Shown: positions 42,983 to 52,274, numbered from the stretch's first letter. The stretch: 64,000 bases of DNA from Bacillota bacterium (GCA_023435305.1 JAEYRV010000043.1:1-64000); one strand, 5' to 3'. Numbers and translations: made by a program. Notes: generated from the letters alone by a model not told the origin.

Positions 42983-44209
42983 TCACTTAAGTGAGCCGGA
43001 TATGATACTTTGGAGGATCAAACGCTTGAATCTTTTAAGTATCTTGTCGTTGAAAAGGTCGTACATCAGTTGTGTCAACCTGATACCTTTTTCGTCCACA
43101 AATTTGTTCATGATAAATGCGACGGCCAGAATCAGGACGAGAGACGAGACAAAAGTGACCGCAAATGCAGCGATGTCGCCCATGCTCCTGTGTAGCATTA
43201 TGAACATGAAACCCGAAAACGTCCCCATGATCGGCAGGTGAACCAGGTATATGGAGAATGACATCCTGCCCAGCAAAAGCAGCGGCTTCGCGGAGAAGAA
43301 ACGCTGCAGCCTTTCCGAATTGATCAGCACGAGGAAAAAGCATACCGAGCCGAGGATATGGTAGAACAACGGCATATTGTAGATAATAGGCACATCATAC
43401 ACCGCGGAGAAATCAAAAATCTTGTAAATCGTATTACTGACGTCCATACCTGCAGGATACGAGCCGAAGATCAAACCTATCAGCACCCACTTAAACGCCT
43501 TTTTGCCGAAGGTTTCGATAAATCCGTTTATACTGAGGTCGCATATGATCAGTCCCGCAATGAACGCAAGGAAATATGTCTGGAAAAATACGCAGCAAAG
43601 TATGAAATAAACGAAGTTCCTATGTTTATACCTTCCGAACAGAGCCAATATGGCGAAAACGAGGTAGGATCCGAGCAATTCGTACGTCATGGTCCACTGG
43701 GCCGGGTTGTAGTTATCCGCCTGCAGGAAGAAAACTCCAATGAACGATTCCTTAAGCAGGTTTGAGACGGTCGGACTGAAAGCCCACTGCTGGTTCAGCC
43801 ACCATGTGGATCCTATACTATACCCGACTTGCTTGTTAAAAAACAGCCCTTCCCTCATCAGGACGAAAGTAATGATATTTATAGCCAGCACCGGGATCAA
43901 CAGTCTGAAATACCTTCTGAAAGCCCCGGAAATCACATATTCGTAGTCATTTGTTTTGAAATATTTATAACTGAGCACATAGCCGCTCAGCAAAAAGAAA
44001 ATACACACGGCGAAATTGCCGTTATAAATCAGGTTTAATGGCGTTCCGGCGATAACGATATCAAGCTTTGAGACAAAACGGGCTTCACTGGCATCCCCCG
44101 TATACAATGAGGGATAAAAGAACACTGCGAAGTGGGACAATACTACTATTATTGAGGCCAGTCCGCGGAGCCCTTCTATGTATTTTACCTTTTCCATAGA
44201 TGTCATCAC
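42983..44209 (-). CDS. Acyltransferase 3 family membrane protein
   Basis: 408 residues with about ten membrane spans. The N-terminal motif KYIEGLRGLASIIVVLSHF, with catalytic histidine, and SFSIYLVHLPIMGTF near the C-terminus are typical of acyltransferase family 3 (OafA-like), which O-acylate surface sugars. The start is uncertain: GTG 44209, ATG 44206 and ATG 44197 (MEKVKYIEG) are all in frame and none has a strong site. It lies 8 bases after the DinB-like gene. Confidence 0.88.
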   Translation of the reverse strand: MMTSMEKVKYIEGLRGLASIIVVLSHFAVFFYPSLYTGDASEARFVSKLDIVIAGTPLNLIYNGNFAVCIFFLLSGYVLSYKYFKTNDYEYVISGAFRRYFRLLIPVLAINIITFVLMREGLFFNKQVGYSIGSTWWLNQQWAFSPTVSNLLKESFIGVFFLQADNYNPAQWTMTYELLGSYLVFAILALFGRYKHRNFVYFILCCVFFQTYFLAFIAGLIICDLSINGFIETFGKKAFKWVLIGLIFGSYPAGMDVSNTIYKIFDFSAVYDVPIIYNMPLFYHILGSVCFFLVLINSERLQRFFSAKPLLLLGRMSFSIYLVHLPIMGTFSGFMFIMLHRSMGDIAAFAVTFVSSLVLILAVAFIMNKFVDEKGIRLTQLMYDLFNDKILKRFKRLILQSIISGSLK

Positions 44210-44217
44210 TTATCCAA

Positions 44218-44877
44218 TCAGACAAGCCTCATCGACTCATTTATATGTACGAGGATATGCCGAGTTGCAGGCATCAGAAGCAGTCCGGCATACGTTTTCT
44301 TTTTCCAGTAATCATAGATACCCTGGGCTCCGGGCGCCAGAGAGCCGTCTTCCATAAGGCTGTCAAGCCTTGCAGTGTCGACTTTCCGCTTCAGGTCCTG
44401 TGGCTGCAGAGACCGGATAATCGTCCTTGTACGTCTCGCAACTTCATTTCGGTAAGACTTTAAAGACTCCATGCTGACCGAACCGCTCATTTCGGCTATT
44501 TCATCCTCATTCATGGCATTGCCTGTATCCCGGGCTTTTACGTTAAGCTTCCCATACCAGCCGTTTTCGTCAATGACCTGACTTCCCCCGGCGATCAGCA
44601 CATTCATGGTCATATCCTCTATCCTGCCGGTATGCCAAAGCTTCCATGCGATTGACTGGTCACCGTGATGTAATTTTCTGAAAGCTTCCTCACTCATAAC
44701 AGCCCACAGCTCATCTTCGAACGAAAAAGGCACCGCCTGCTCCGGAGTCCCGGAATGTACCATGCCGTGCAGCTGCAGGCAGATGTCTATACAATCGTTG
44801 AAATTGTCTGATTTGGGCCACGTATCCTGAAGTATCTTGAATTGCCTGTTCCAATATTTACGATTCTGATCTGCCAT
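44218..44877 (-). CDS. DinB-like (DUF664-type) four-helix protein
   Basis: 219 residues. Histidines in WKLWHTGRIEDMTMNVLIAG and MPATRHILVHINES fit the DinB-family metal site, with an intervening helical region. Members include thiol-dependent transferases and many of unknown function. It is transcribed divergently from the binding-protein gene at 45044 and in line with the acyltransferase gene. The exact reaction cannot be read from sequence. Confidence 0.75.
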   Translation of the reverse strand: MADQNRKYWNRQFKILQDTWPKSDNFNDCIDICLQLHGMVHSGTPEQAVPFSFEDELWAVMSEEAFRKLHHGDQSIAWKLWHTGRIEDMTMNVLIAGGSQVIDENGWYGKLNVKARDTGNAMNEDEIAEMSGSVSMESLKSYRNEVARRTRTIIRSLQPQDLKRKVDTARLDSLMEDGSLAPGAQGIYDYWKKKTYAGLLLMPATRHILVHINESMRLV

Positions 44878-45043
44878 AGTTGCCCCTCTTTACCAATTAT
44901 TTAAATTTTGTTAACAATTTGTTCAAATTTGATTGATACTATGTATTTGTAAAATGTGTCATATATAGAAAATGATACACTGATACGTTATGCAAATCAA
45001 GCGTTTTGAAAACAAATGAGATATATGAAAAAGGAGTGGAAAG

Positions 45044-46654
45044 ATGAGTTTTGTTAAGTCAGTCTTGTTCAAAAGACTTCCGCGCATCAGCATCCGGAAA
45101 TATTCGCGCTCCATACTGACGATCTCAATGATATTACCGCTGCTTCTGCTTCCCGCAGGCTGCGCGTCCGGCTCGGGAGGCGAAAAGGAAAAGGAAGAGG
45201 ACGAATCTTTCATGCAGAAGTATGAAGCCCCCGCCGAAAAACTTGAACACACATCGCTGAAATTCTATTTTCCCGGAACAGAGCCGAAAAGTTGGCCCGA
45301 CGTGAAGGCCGAGCTTGAGAAACGTTCAGCAGATACAGTAAACGCTTCCCTTGATTTCAAATGGATTGAATTCAATCAGTACATAAACCAGATGAAAACC
45401 CTCGAAGCCTCGGGAGACGTCTTTGACGCCTTTTGCCTCGGTAAGCCGGATTCCTTTTATCCGGATTTCACGGCGCTTGCCAGGGAATCGAAGCTTGCGG
45501 ACATTACCACGCTCTTCCCCAAAAACGCACAGTCGCTGTATTCGAAATACTCACAGGAAGAACTCGGCTATGCCAAGGTCAACGGCAAGCTCTACGCCGT
45601 TCCATCCCTATACCCGGCCGCTTACTGTACCTATCTGATGGTCGACGACGCGCTCTATAAAAAGTACAATATCCCTGAGATAACGAATCTCGACCAGTAT
45701 GAAGCATATCTCAAAGCTGTGAAGGATAACAATCCGGATCTATTCCCCGGGATCATAGCCAATGGAGTCGATTCCATGAAGCTCTTTGCCAGGGCCTTTG
45801 GCTATGTCATTCTCGATGAATTCCAGAACCTCGTTTACAAGTGGGACGACCCGAAAATGACAATAAAGGCATGGGAGCAGACGCCGGGGTTTCTGGAAGC
45901 CTCAAACAAGATAGCCGACTGGTATAGCAAGGGCTATCTGCAGGACGCATCGAACCTCGATCAGTCAAAGGTAACGTCGTTTGTTTACTACGGTGAACTG
46001 AGTCCGCCGTCAGAAGAGCCTCAGAAGATGACCTTCAGCACAGCATCTGGTGAAGTAAAAGAATCCAATCCTTTAAAGGTCTTCTACCTCTATCCTGAGA
46101 AAAAGGTGCAGCGCGATAATTCGATGGGTACCTTCTTTATGAACGGATCTTTCGCGTTCCCGGCCTCATCGACAAATACTGCAAGAGCGCTGCGTTTCCT
46201 CGATTGGGTGCAGCAGACCCGCGACAACTATTATCTTATGCTGTACGGGATCGAAAATAAGGATTATGTGCTGAATAACGGTTATCCCACCATACCGGAC
46301 GGCCAGGATTTCAACAACCGCTCATATATGTACTGGGATGGCAACTGGGCATTAAGGAATGCCGAATATAACCCCACGCTACCCAAAGACGCCTATGGCG
46401 CCGGAATAAACACGCTTACGGATTTTCTCGGCAAATACAGCGAATATGCGCCGCACGGAGCGTTCTACCCCGATTACGGGAAGCTGAAGGATATGGCGGC
46501 ACAGAGAAGCCAGGCCGTCCAGCAGTTCGAATTCAATCTGTCGCAGGGCAAGATCAAGGATCCGGCCGAAGTAACCAAGTTTATAGGCGATATGAAACAG
46601 CTCGGTATCGATAATTTGGTAGCCGAAATACAGATGCAGCTGGACAAAAAGTAG
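45044..46654 (+). CDS. Extracellular solute-binding lipoprotein
   Basis: 536 residues. The unusually long n-region (about 25 residues) precedes SILTISMILPLLLLPAGC (lipidated Cys40). The mature part resembles the large family 1 binding proteins of LplA/YtcQ type: TSLKFYFPGTEPKSWPDVKA, FDAFCLGKPDSFYPDFTALA, TARALRFLDWVQQTRDNYYL. No permease genes are adjacent, so it may be an orphan binding protein or work with a distant permease pair. AAGGAGTGGAAAG precedes ATG. Confidence 0.87.
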   Translation: MSFVKSVLFKRLPRISIRKYSRSILTISMILPLLLLPAGCASGSGGEKEKEEDESFMQKYEAPAEKLEHTSLKFYFPGTEPKSWPDVKAELEKRSADTVNASLDFKWIEFNQYINQMKTLEASGDVFDAFCLGKPDSFYPDFTALARESKLADITTLFPKNAQSLYSKYSQEELGYAKVNGKLYAVPSLYPAAYCTYLMVDDALYKKYNIPEITNLDQYEAYLKAVKDNNPDLFPGIIANGVDSMKLFARAFGYVILDEFQNLVYKWDDPKMTIKAWEQTPGFLEASNKIADWYSKGYLQDASNLDQSKVTSFVYYGELSPPSEEPQKMTFSTASGEVKESNPLKVFYLYPEKKVQRDNSMGTFFMNGSFAFPASSTNTARALRFLDWVQQTRDNYYLMLYGIENKDYVLNNGYPTIPDGQDFNNRSYMYWDGNWALRNAEYNPTLPKDAYGAGINTLTDFLGKYSEYAPHGAFYPDYGKLKDMAAQRSQAVQQFEFNLSQGKIKDPAEVTKFIGDMKQLGIDNLVAEIQMQLDKK

Positions 46655-46669
46655 GCTCCGGTTTTTATA

Positions 46670-46697
46670 AACGCCCTCCCGCCGGAGGGCGTTATTT
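46670..46697 (+). terminator. Terminator of the binding-protein gene
   Basis: ACGCCCTCC/GGAGGGCGT stem with CGCC loop, then TTATTTGT, 16 bases after the stop codon. Confidence 0.75.
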
Positions 46698-46756
46698 GTC
46701 CCGCAACAGCCGTCATTCCAGCTTCTGCAAAACTTTTAAAATGCTATTTTACGGCA

Positions 46757-46785
46757 TTGACAAACGGGCATACCGACTGTATAAT
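46757..46785 (+). promoter_or_regulatory. Promoter of the tRNA-Gly/tRNA-Arg pair
   Basis: Perfect TTGACA (46757-46762), 17-base spacer, perfect TATAAT (46780-46785), 27 bases before the tRNA-Gly 5' end. Confidence 0.88.
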
Positions 46786-46812
46786 ATGTAAGTCGGTAAT
46801 CACAATACCTGT

Positions 46813-46886
46813 GCGGGTGTAGTTCAATGGTAGAACATCAGCCTTCCAAGCTGATTGCGTGGGTCCGATTCCCATCACCCGCTCCA
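46813..46886 (+). tRNA. tRNA-Gly (TCC)
   Basis: 74 nt with encoded CCA. Acceptor GCGGGTG/CACCCGC, D arm GTTC/GAAC, anticodon stem TCAGC/GCTGA with loop CTTCCAA (anticodon TCC), T loop CCGATTC. Confidence 0.95.
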
Positions 46887-46978
46887 ACTAATGCAAAAGG
46901 TCCCTATGACCTTACCGACAGCGGCAAAACTTGACCGGAAGCGTCTGACGCAGCCGTGCCGACCGCATAACTAAATAT

Positions 46979-47055
<77 letters not shown>

Positions 47056-47059
47056 CATG

Positions 47060-47083
47060 AAACCCGTTATTTTAGCGGGTTTT
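47060..47083 (+). terminator. Terminator of the tRNA pair
   Basis: AAACCCG/CGGGTTT stem, loop TTATTTTAG, ending TTTTC, 5 bases after tRNA-Arg. Confidence 0.75.
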
Positions 47084-47085
47084 CA

Positions 47086-47457
47086 GCATATTTGCACACT
47101 TCTTCGATCCACTCATTTTAAAACAGAAACTAAGATAGATGGTAAAAACAGAGGGCACTACTCACTTTTTCAACTTTTGAACGGTACTTATGAGAATAGT
47201 TCTCATTCTTATTGTTCATTATCTATGAAATTAGCCAATTGGACTATAAAACAGGCTTTCCAGAACATGGTTTTGTTCAAAAGCAGCAAAAACGAGTAGT
47301 GCCCTAGGTGTTTTGATCAAAGCTGAAAAACGAGCAGTCCCATCGGAAAAACACTTTTCGTACAGTCTGGCCACATAAAACCCGCTAGAAGCAAGTGTTA
47401 TCACCCATAAGTACAAATAATGAACCGAGGGGGTAACCGGTACGGGGCAAAGGAAAG
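47086..47457. other. Gene-free stretch downstream of tRNA-Arg
   Basis: No convincing gene. It holds an 11-bp inverted pair GGGCACTACTC (47152-47162) and GAGTAGTGCCC (47296-47306) about 130 bases apart, and a Fur-box-like dyad at 47191-47205. The position next to a tRNA 3' end and the inverted pair would fit a decayed insertion, but no transposase or integrase fragment is visible. Confidence 0.4.
47191..47205. promoter_or_regulatory. Fur-like dyad
   Basis: TGAGAA-TAG-TTCTCA followed by TTCTTATTG resembles ferric-uptake-regulator boxes (TGAGAATnATTCTCATT). There is no gene immediately downstream, so its relevance is unclear. Confidence 0.35.
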
Positions 47458-47498
47458 CAGAAAACCAGTCGCAATTTTGTGGCTGGCTTTCTGTTTTT
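47458..47498 (+). terminator. Hairpin terminator, plus orientation
   Basis: CAGAAAACCAG/CTGGCTTTCTG (one mismatch) followed by GTTTTTAGCTTTTT. In the other direction it could end the lipoprotein gene at 47561, though that side has only CTTTCCTTT. Confidence 0.55.
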
Positions 47499-47560
47499 AG
47501 CTTTTTATCAAATCAATCTAGCAAAAGTGAGGGGTCTTTCTGCTTTTAATTTTAAGCTTC

Positions 47561-48145
47561 TCAATCCATATTCTCGATGATTTTCTTTGCAATAGCCTTA
47601 CAAACCTCAGCAGACTCATCCTTTTTTACGGCCCCGAAGCCTACCAGTACATAGCAGTCCTTATAAAGCACACCAACCTGGTTATTTTTCGTATCAAGAT
47701 ATGCTTTGTCTCCAAGTCCTTCAATCGGTTCTGAATGGTTCTTGATAAAGCCTAAGTCAAATTCATATTTTGAAGCAGCATTTGAGTTTTCATTGGGCGG
47801 GTTCTTATAGGCACTGTCCTGAGTTAATCGAAAAAATGCATGCAGAGTAGAGTATTCGGTGTCATAAACATATCTGGCATTTGATGTACCATATTCACTG
47901 TCAACTTCGAGAGCACTTTCATCGAATGTTACGGGTACTCCTACAATTTCAGATACCTCTTCAGCACTTAACAGTTTCTCTATTTTATAGACTTTATCCG
48001 ATGAGGAACCGGCATTTACTGCCGGAGCTGCATCACTGCCGCCGGCAGTAGCCGAATCGCCGGTGCTGTTGCTTGAACCGCATCCGTTAAGCACTATTAA
48101 AGCAAGTGATAATATGACCAGGATTATTAATGATTTTTTAAACAT
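47561..48145 (-). CDS. Lipoprotein of unknown function
   Basis: 194 residues. The lipobox signal SLALIVLNGC is followed by a Ser/Gly/Ala linker to about residue 50 and a compact domain beginning KVYKIEKLLSAEEVSEIVGV, with EGLGDKAYLDTKNNQVGVLY. The domain layout resembles DUF3558-like surface lipoproteins that carry a conserved GLGDxAY segment, but I do not claim membership. It lies on the same strand 56 bases after the SLH-protein gene and may be in one unit with it. Confidence 0.75.
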   Translation of the reverse strand: MFKKSLIILVILSLALIVLNGCGSSNSTGDSATAGGSDAAPAVNAGSSSDKVYKIEKLLSAEEVSEIVGVPVTFDESALEVDSEYGTSNARYVYDTEYSTLHAFFRLTQDSAYKNPPNENSNAASKYEFDLGFIKNHSEPIEGLGDKAYLDTKNNQVGVLYKDCYVLVGFGAVKKDESAEVCKAIAKKIIENMD

Positions 48146-48201
48146 AAGCTAAACCTCCACAAACTTAATGGGCAGTTGTGCGAATCGTGTGCCAAAACGC
48201 A

Positions 48202-49638
48202 TTAATTGCCATACCTTTCAACAGTCCTGACCGCAATCACCACGGCTTGCTCGCGGGTAGTTGTTCCCTTTGGCACAAAGTTACCGCTGATATTTGTCAT
48301 TAGGCCGTTTTTACTCATAAACTTAACTGACTCCAGAGCATATCCGGTTATATCCTTCCCATCGGGGTATGCATTAGCACCTACCGTACTAAAATCCGCC
48401 TCAGGCTTTATTACTTTTATTGCCCGATGCATCATCGCCGCAATCTGTTCACGGGTGATGAGTTGCTCCGGAGCGAATTTATTTTCTCCGACGCCATAGA
48501 CAATGCCCAATTCATACGCTTTAAAGATTTCAGGATTCTTCGTATCGCTGAAAGCACTGCTGTCCTTATAAGTGGCTTCTTTTCCCGTAGCTTTTTCATA
48601 AAGCCTGACAACGACCTCACAAAATTCTTCACGGGTTATTGGCCCCGACATATTATCCCTGATCCTGTCGGTAATGAAACCGTATTCCGAAGCCTTGTTC
48701 AGTTCCGGAACAGCCCATGTGCTGGCTCCTTTGTACGAATAAGCAGGCGTTCCGATGCTTATCGGTGTAGAATATTGTGACACTACTGTATTCCCATTAA
48801 CTTCATATTTAAAATATACTCTGAAAGTATAGAGATTGGCTTTAATATCTATCTCCCCGATACCTCCTGCATCCAGGGGCCTTATATCAATATGGTCATC
48901 CAGTTGGGAGCCGGTGGAAAAAGGCAATTGCCCGCTTTCCGAAGCCCATTTCCCATCGGCGATTTTCCAATCTGCAAAAGCACAAATACGAACCTGTTGA
49001 TTGGCTTGTGTGATACTATCAGGAGTATCCCAGCTCAACGCAAAATAGGGGGCGCCGTTCAGGTCCTCCATCAGTTCTGCTTTTAGTTCTGAAGGAGCTT
49101 CAAGAGATGCCGGAAGCTTTGCTGGCACTTTTTTGCCGACGGACACAACCTCCGAATAAGGTCCCACAACATAATCGTTATGATTATCCTTCAGATACTT
49201 AAGCACATAGCGGATACGGAAATGATACGTATTGTTATCTAGGCTGAAATTATCTCCGAGATTGTTTGAAATGATAAAAGTATCCATGACATTGTCTGCA
49301 TCACGTCTCGTCTGATATGCGGCTACAAGAAAAGGTCCCTGCCCCCATGGATCGGAGTTCTGGTCCCAGGTCTTTCCCTCCAAACGCCAGGAGCCATCAT
49401 TAATTTTTACATCAATTTCAGCAAAAGCCTCGTCCAGAATTTTATCCGGCCCCGGTCTGTACAATTTTGTGATTGATTCAGGTTCTGTCCAGCGAATGAT
49501 CATGCCCATACTTGTGTCATAATGGGCTGACAGGCTTAAAGGCGCCTCCAGTGTCTGCGGGATTTCACCTGCATAAACCGATGGTGTGAAAGAGGTAACG
49601 AACAAAAAACAGATTAATACAGTTATTACTTTTTTCAT
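48202..49638 (-). CDS. Secreted Fn3-like/SLH-domain protein
   Basis: 478 residues. Signal peptide VITVLICFLFVTSFTPSVYA. Two related beta-sandwich segments follow (about 35-175: LEAPLSLSAHYDTSMGMIIR; about 178-295: LEAPSELKAELMEDLNGAPY), resembling fibronectin-III-type repeats. Three SLH repeats fill about 305-478 (ELNKASEYGFITDRIRDNMS, FKAYELGIVYGVGENKFAPE, ESVKFMSKNGLMTNISGNFV). SLH repeats anchor it to the cell wall polymer. Ligand unknown. Confidence 0.87.
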   Translation of the reverse strand: MKKVITVLICFLFVTSFTPSVYAGEIPQTLEAPLSLSAHYDTSMGMIIRWTEPESITKLYRPGPDKILDEAFAEIDVKINDGSWRLEGKTWDQNSDPWGQGPFLVAAYQTRRDADNVMDTFIISNNLGDNFSLDNNTYHFRIRYVLKYLKDNHNDYVVGPYSEVVSVGKKVPAKLPASLEAPSELKAELMEDLNGAPYFALSWDTPDSITQANQQVRICAFADWKIADGKWASESGQLPFSTGSQLDDHIDIRPLDAGGIGEIDIKANLYTFRVYFKYEVNGNTVVSQYSTPISIGTPAYSYKGASTWAVPELNKASEYGFITDRIRDNMSGPITREEFCEVVVRLYEKATGKEATYKDSSAFSDTKNPEIFKAYELGIVYGVGENKFAPEQLITREQIAAMMHRAIKVIKPEADFSTVGANAYPDGKDITGYALESVKFMSKNGLMTNISGNFVPKGTTTREQAVVIAVRTVERYGN

Positions 49639-49679
49639 AATATTAAATCTCCTCTCACAATTATCATAGTTGCTCTCGA

Positions 49680-49696
49680 AAGCCCCAGAGGGGCTT
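49680..49696 (-). terminator. Possible hairpin between LuxR-type gene and SLH-protein gene
   Basis: AAGCCCC/GGGGCTT with a three-base loop. On the minus strand it is followed only by TCGAGAGC, so it is weak as an intrinsic terminator. Confidence 0.35.
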
Positions 49697-49842
49697 CTAT
49701 GCTATGTCTTGAGGCACGAAGTTTTTCTCATGCCTCCTATATTCTCCAGATAGATATTTACTTAAAATTTTACAGTGTGTTTTCCCATATGATTCCACAT
49801 TACTCCAATAAAAAATCCTTTTCATCCGATTACTTCGTCCTT

Positions 49843-50238
49843 TCACTCCCTCCTTTCGGCTGATTGCCCGTTGCTGTTTCCCCAGCACCGGAAATTAATG
49901 ATGAGTTCCGCCTTTGATTTAACCACCAGCTTCTTGTAAATTGCCATCTGGTGGGTATTTGCCGTGGAATAGGCGATTCCGAGCTTGACTGCTGTTTCCT
50001 TGAGTGTGCAACCCTCTAAAAGAAGCAGGAACACATCATGTTCTCTCGGTGTAAGCCTGGATGCTAGCTCCTTTTTTTCTGTATCATCAAGCCCCTGGTC
50101 CTTCCCGTAAGGAGCATCCCTCTGTCGGGCATCTTTACCAGGTTTGAGGACGCTATTTTTATCCTTTACCGCTACGGGTCTTATCCCCGTGAGAATTGCC
50201 TTGATTTTATCCCTTATCCCACCGTTATCACCTCCCAA
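49843..50238 (-). CDS. Orphan LuxR-type helix-turn-helix protein
   Basis: 131 residues with a C-terminal GerE/LuxR domain: LTPREHDVFLLLLEGCTLKE, TAVKLGIAYSTANTHQMAIY, KKLVVKSKAELI. The first 60 residues are charged with no sensor fold. The only in-frame start is TTG at 50238; the strong GGGAGGTGAT box lies inside the frame rather than before it, and the GTG it would serve is out of frame. So this may be a decayed or frameshifted gene. The HTH is clearly paralogous to the C-terminus of the next gene. Confidence 0.6.
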   Translation of the reverse strand: MGGDNGGIRDKIKAILTGIRPVAVKDKNSVLKPGKDARQRDAPYGKDQGLDDTEKKELASRLTPREHDVFLLLLEGCTLKETAVKLGIAYSTANTHQMAIYKKLVVKSKAELIINFRCWGNSNGQSAERRE

Positions 50239-50309
50239 TTATCCGGGGTCACCATTATTTTGGGTCGGTAAAGCAAAAAAATCAACTCATGAGTTTTAAC
50301 TATTTATAT

Positions 50310-50343
50310 AAAAAACCTCCCTCATTAAAACTAATGAGGGAGG
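50310..50343 (-). terminator. Strong terminator after the membrane LuxR gene
   Basis: A perfect 12-bp stem CCTCCCTCATTA/TAATGAGGGAGG with a 4-base loop, followed by TTTTTTATAT on the minus strand, 16 bases after the stop. Confidence 0.9.
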
Positions 50344-50358
50344 CGGGAAAGCCTGATT

Positions 50359-51771
50359 TTACAGCTGTTTTATCAGATGCCCCTTGTTTTTGAAATGAAG
50401 TAGAAGCTCCGCTTTGCTGTTTATATTCAGTTTACGGTATATGGATGTATAATGCGTATTCACAGTGGGGTAAGCCAGGCTTAATATAGAGGCTATTTGC
50501 CGTAGCGTGTACCCGTCAAGCAGCAGCCTGCACACTTCCTTCTCCCTGTCAGTGAAACCATATCCATTTAAAACATCACCTACAGGAAACATATTCTTTC
50601 TTGTAAAATCGTCCATCCAGTCATGTGAAAATAAGTTTTTATAAAGCACCGGCGATAGAATTGTCACTACAAGAAACGACAATCCCGAGAGTGCGGCTGT
50701 TATAACCAGCAGTTTGTCGGGAATCAACGATGCCACAGTGCCTGCAAGTAGGATGGCAATCAATGTAAGTACAATGAAAACCAATAATGTTCTTTTAAAA
50801 AAGCTCATGGAAAAATTCCGTTTGATTATGCCTGCGCCCATGTAAAACGCTGCTATGTAACCAATGCCGGTCGCAAAACCCAAAATAATGAGAGCGAGCT
50901 GCAATAACGACTGGTTTTCAAAAAGCAATATCAGCATGCCGATGGTCGTAAGGACAAAGTAAATATTCCACATATGCCAGATGCTGTGTCTAAACATCAG
51001 CTGTATAATAAATACAAGGACAACGCCGATGACTTGGCTGATTAAGTATGGTATTCTCCCTTCCCAATTTTGAACCAGGAACAATTGGGATTGAAAATAC
51101 GTAATAAAAAAATAACAGAGGGCATATGTAAGTTCACACGCGATACTGCCGTTATGACGTGTTTGTTTGGGCATTTGAAGTAGTTCCAAATCCTTGCGCT
51201 TAACGCTGTACAGGCAATACATCATGGCGGCAATAAAGAAAGCGGGAACTAAAACATCAATCACAGTATTTCTGATATTGGCATTTTTCATTATTGTACA
51301 TATTGGCGATAAAGCCGCCAGCAACATAGCGCCGTATAAACGCTCCGCATTTTGCAGTGAGGCACAGTAAAACAAGGATGCGCTGATGGCACAGCCGCCC
51401 AGGCCTAAAAATCCAATAGCAGCCGGCAATAGTTTAAGTACTTCGGGAGGAAGCAGGAAGTATGATATGAATGATACTGCCGTAACTACCATGGAAATCC
51501 TAATAAACGCAAATACATGCCGATCTTTAAGTAAAAATATGGACATCGCCCCGATGCTATATGCGGACAGTAATATTGTTGAACTGTCAATACCGTAAAG
51601 TTCAACTTGTAAGCCAAAAAAGCTATACTGCATATCGGCAATTATAACCGCAAGTGGCAAAACCAGCATTAAGGGAAGCTTTTTCAGCCTGATGCAGCCA
51701 AAGTGAAGGTTTTCCCGGGTATTCCACAGCTTATGCAGTGATGTTAAAAAAGTACATATAAATTTATTCAA
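50359..51771 (-). CDS. Membrane-embedded LuxR-family regulator
   Basis: 470 residues. About twelve hydrophobic segments occupy residues 30-385 (for example LPLMLVLPLAVIIADMQYSF, FAFIRISMVVTAVSFISYFL), followed by a C-terminal GerE/LuxR domain at about 405-465 (FTDREKEVCRLLLDGYTLRQ, SLAYPTVNTHYTSIYRKL). Integral-membrane LuxR proteins of this kind occur in Actinobacteria and gut Clostridia and likely couple a membrane signal to transcription. Its probable targets, the SLH and lipoprotein genes next door, are an inference. Confidence 0.88.
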   Translation of the reverse strand: MNKFICTFLTSLHKLWNTRENLHFGCIRLKKLPLMLVLPLAVIIADMQYSFFGLQVELYGIDSSTILLSAYSIGAMSIFLLKDRHVFAFIRISMVVTAVSFISYFLLPPEVLKLLPAAIGFLGLGGCAISASLFYCASLQNAERLYGAMLLAALSPICTIMKNANIRNTVIDVLVPAFFIAAMMYCLYSVKRKDLELLQMPKQTRHNGSIACELTYALCYFFITYFQSQLFLVQNWEGRIPYLISQVIGVVLVFIIQLMFRHSIWHMWNIYFVLTTIGMLILLFENQSLLQLALIILGFATGIGYIAAFYMGAGIIKRNFSMSFFKRTLLVFIVLTLIAILLAGTVASLIPDKLLVITAALSGLSFLVVTILSPVLYKNLFSHDWMDDFTRKNMFPVGDVLNGYGFTDREKEVCRLLLDGYTLRQIASILSLAYPTVNTHYTSIYRKLNINSKAELLLHFKNKGHLIKQL

Positions 51772-52073
51772 TATTGTCCCCCTTTATAAGACATCATATT
51801 TTCCATACACACCTATGTAGTGAGCATTATCTATCAAGTATAATATCTTATCATTTTCAACATCTAATCATAGTTATGCAAATTGTGTAAAAAACTGTAT
51901 AATCAAATAATAACATGAAAAGATGTATTTTTCAAAAATAATTACCAATAAAGTAGCTATCTCCGTCAGCTTGTGGTATGTCTGTTACGGAAGGCAGATG
52001 TTCGTATCGTAGGCGGCGACATATATGGATATCGATTATGAAAATATGGACGCCGGGGGCGTGGAAGCGCGTG
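51772..52073. other. A/T-rich intergenic stretch
   Basis: It separates the LuxR gene from the short plus-strand frame at 52074. A/T rich from 51780 to 51960. I see no gene, strong hairpin or clear promoter pair. Confidence 0.4.
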
Positions 52074-52274
52074 ATGAAACTCCTTAATGAAAAGCCTGAA
52101 ATGGTCGCGGAGATATTGGAGCACTTCAGTCAAGATCCTGACGTGGAGCGACACGCCGACGCTTTTTTGAATAACGCTGTCAAAACCATGATGGAAGTCA
52201 TGGACTATGAAGAGCTCGCGCAGGTCGTTCAGGAAAACGCCGCGTACGAAGATCTCAATCGCGATAAACGTTAA
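52074..52274 (+). CDS. Short hypothetical or remnant gene
   Basis: 66 residues, unrecognised: MKLLNEKPEMVAEILEHFSQ, then acidic helical text ending AAYEDLNRDKR. Codon use (GC-rich third positions) looks coding, unlike its flanks. ATG 52074 has GGAAG 6 bases upstream. The same frame runs open to 51978, and another frame from 52025 gives MDIDYENMDAGGVEARDETP before a stop, which hints at a frameshifted longer gene. Confidence 0.4.
   Translation: MKLLNEKPEMVAEILEHFSQDPDVERHADAFLNNAVKTMMEVMDYEELAQVVQENAAYEDLNRDKR

Noticed and set aside
47057..47416. 80- and 61-codon frames after tRNA-Arg
   Set aside because: They start inside the tRNA terminator or lack ribosome binding sites, have no family features and overlap each other on opposite strands.
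49697..49825. 42-codon frame MKRIFYWSNV... between the LuxR-type and SLH genes
   Set aside because: Weak, badly spaced ribosome binding site, no recognisable features, and it overlaps a hairpin.
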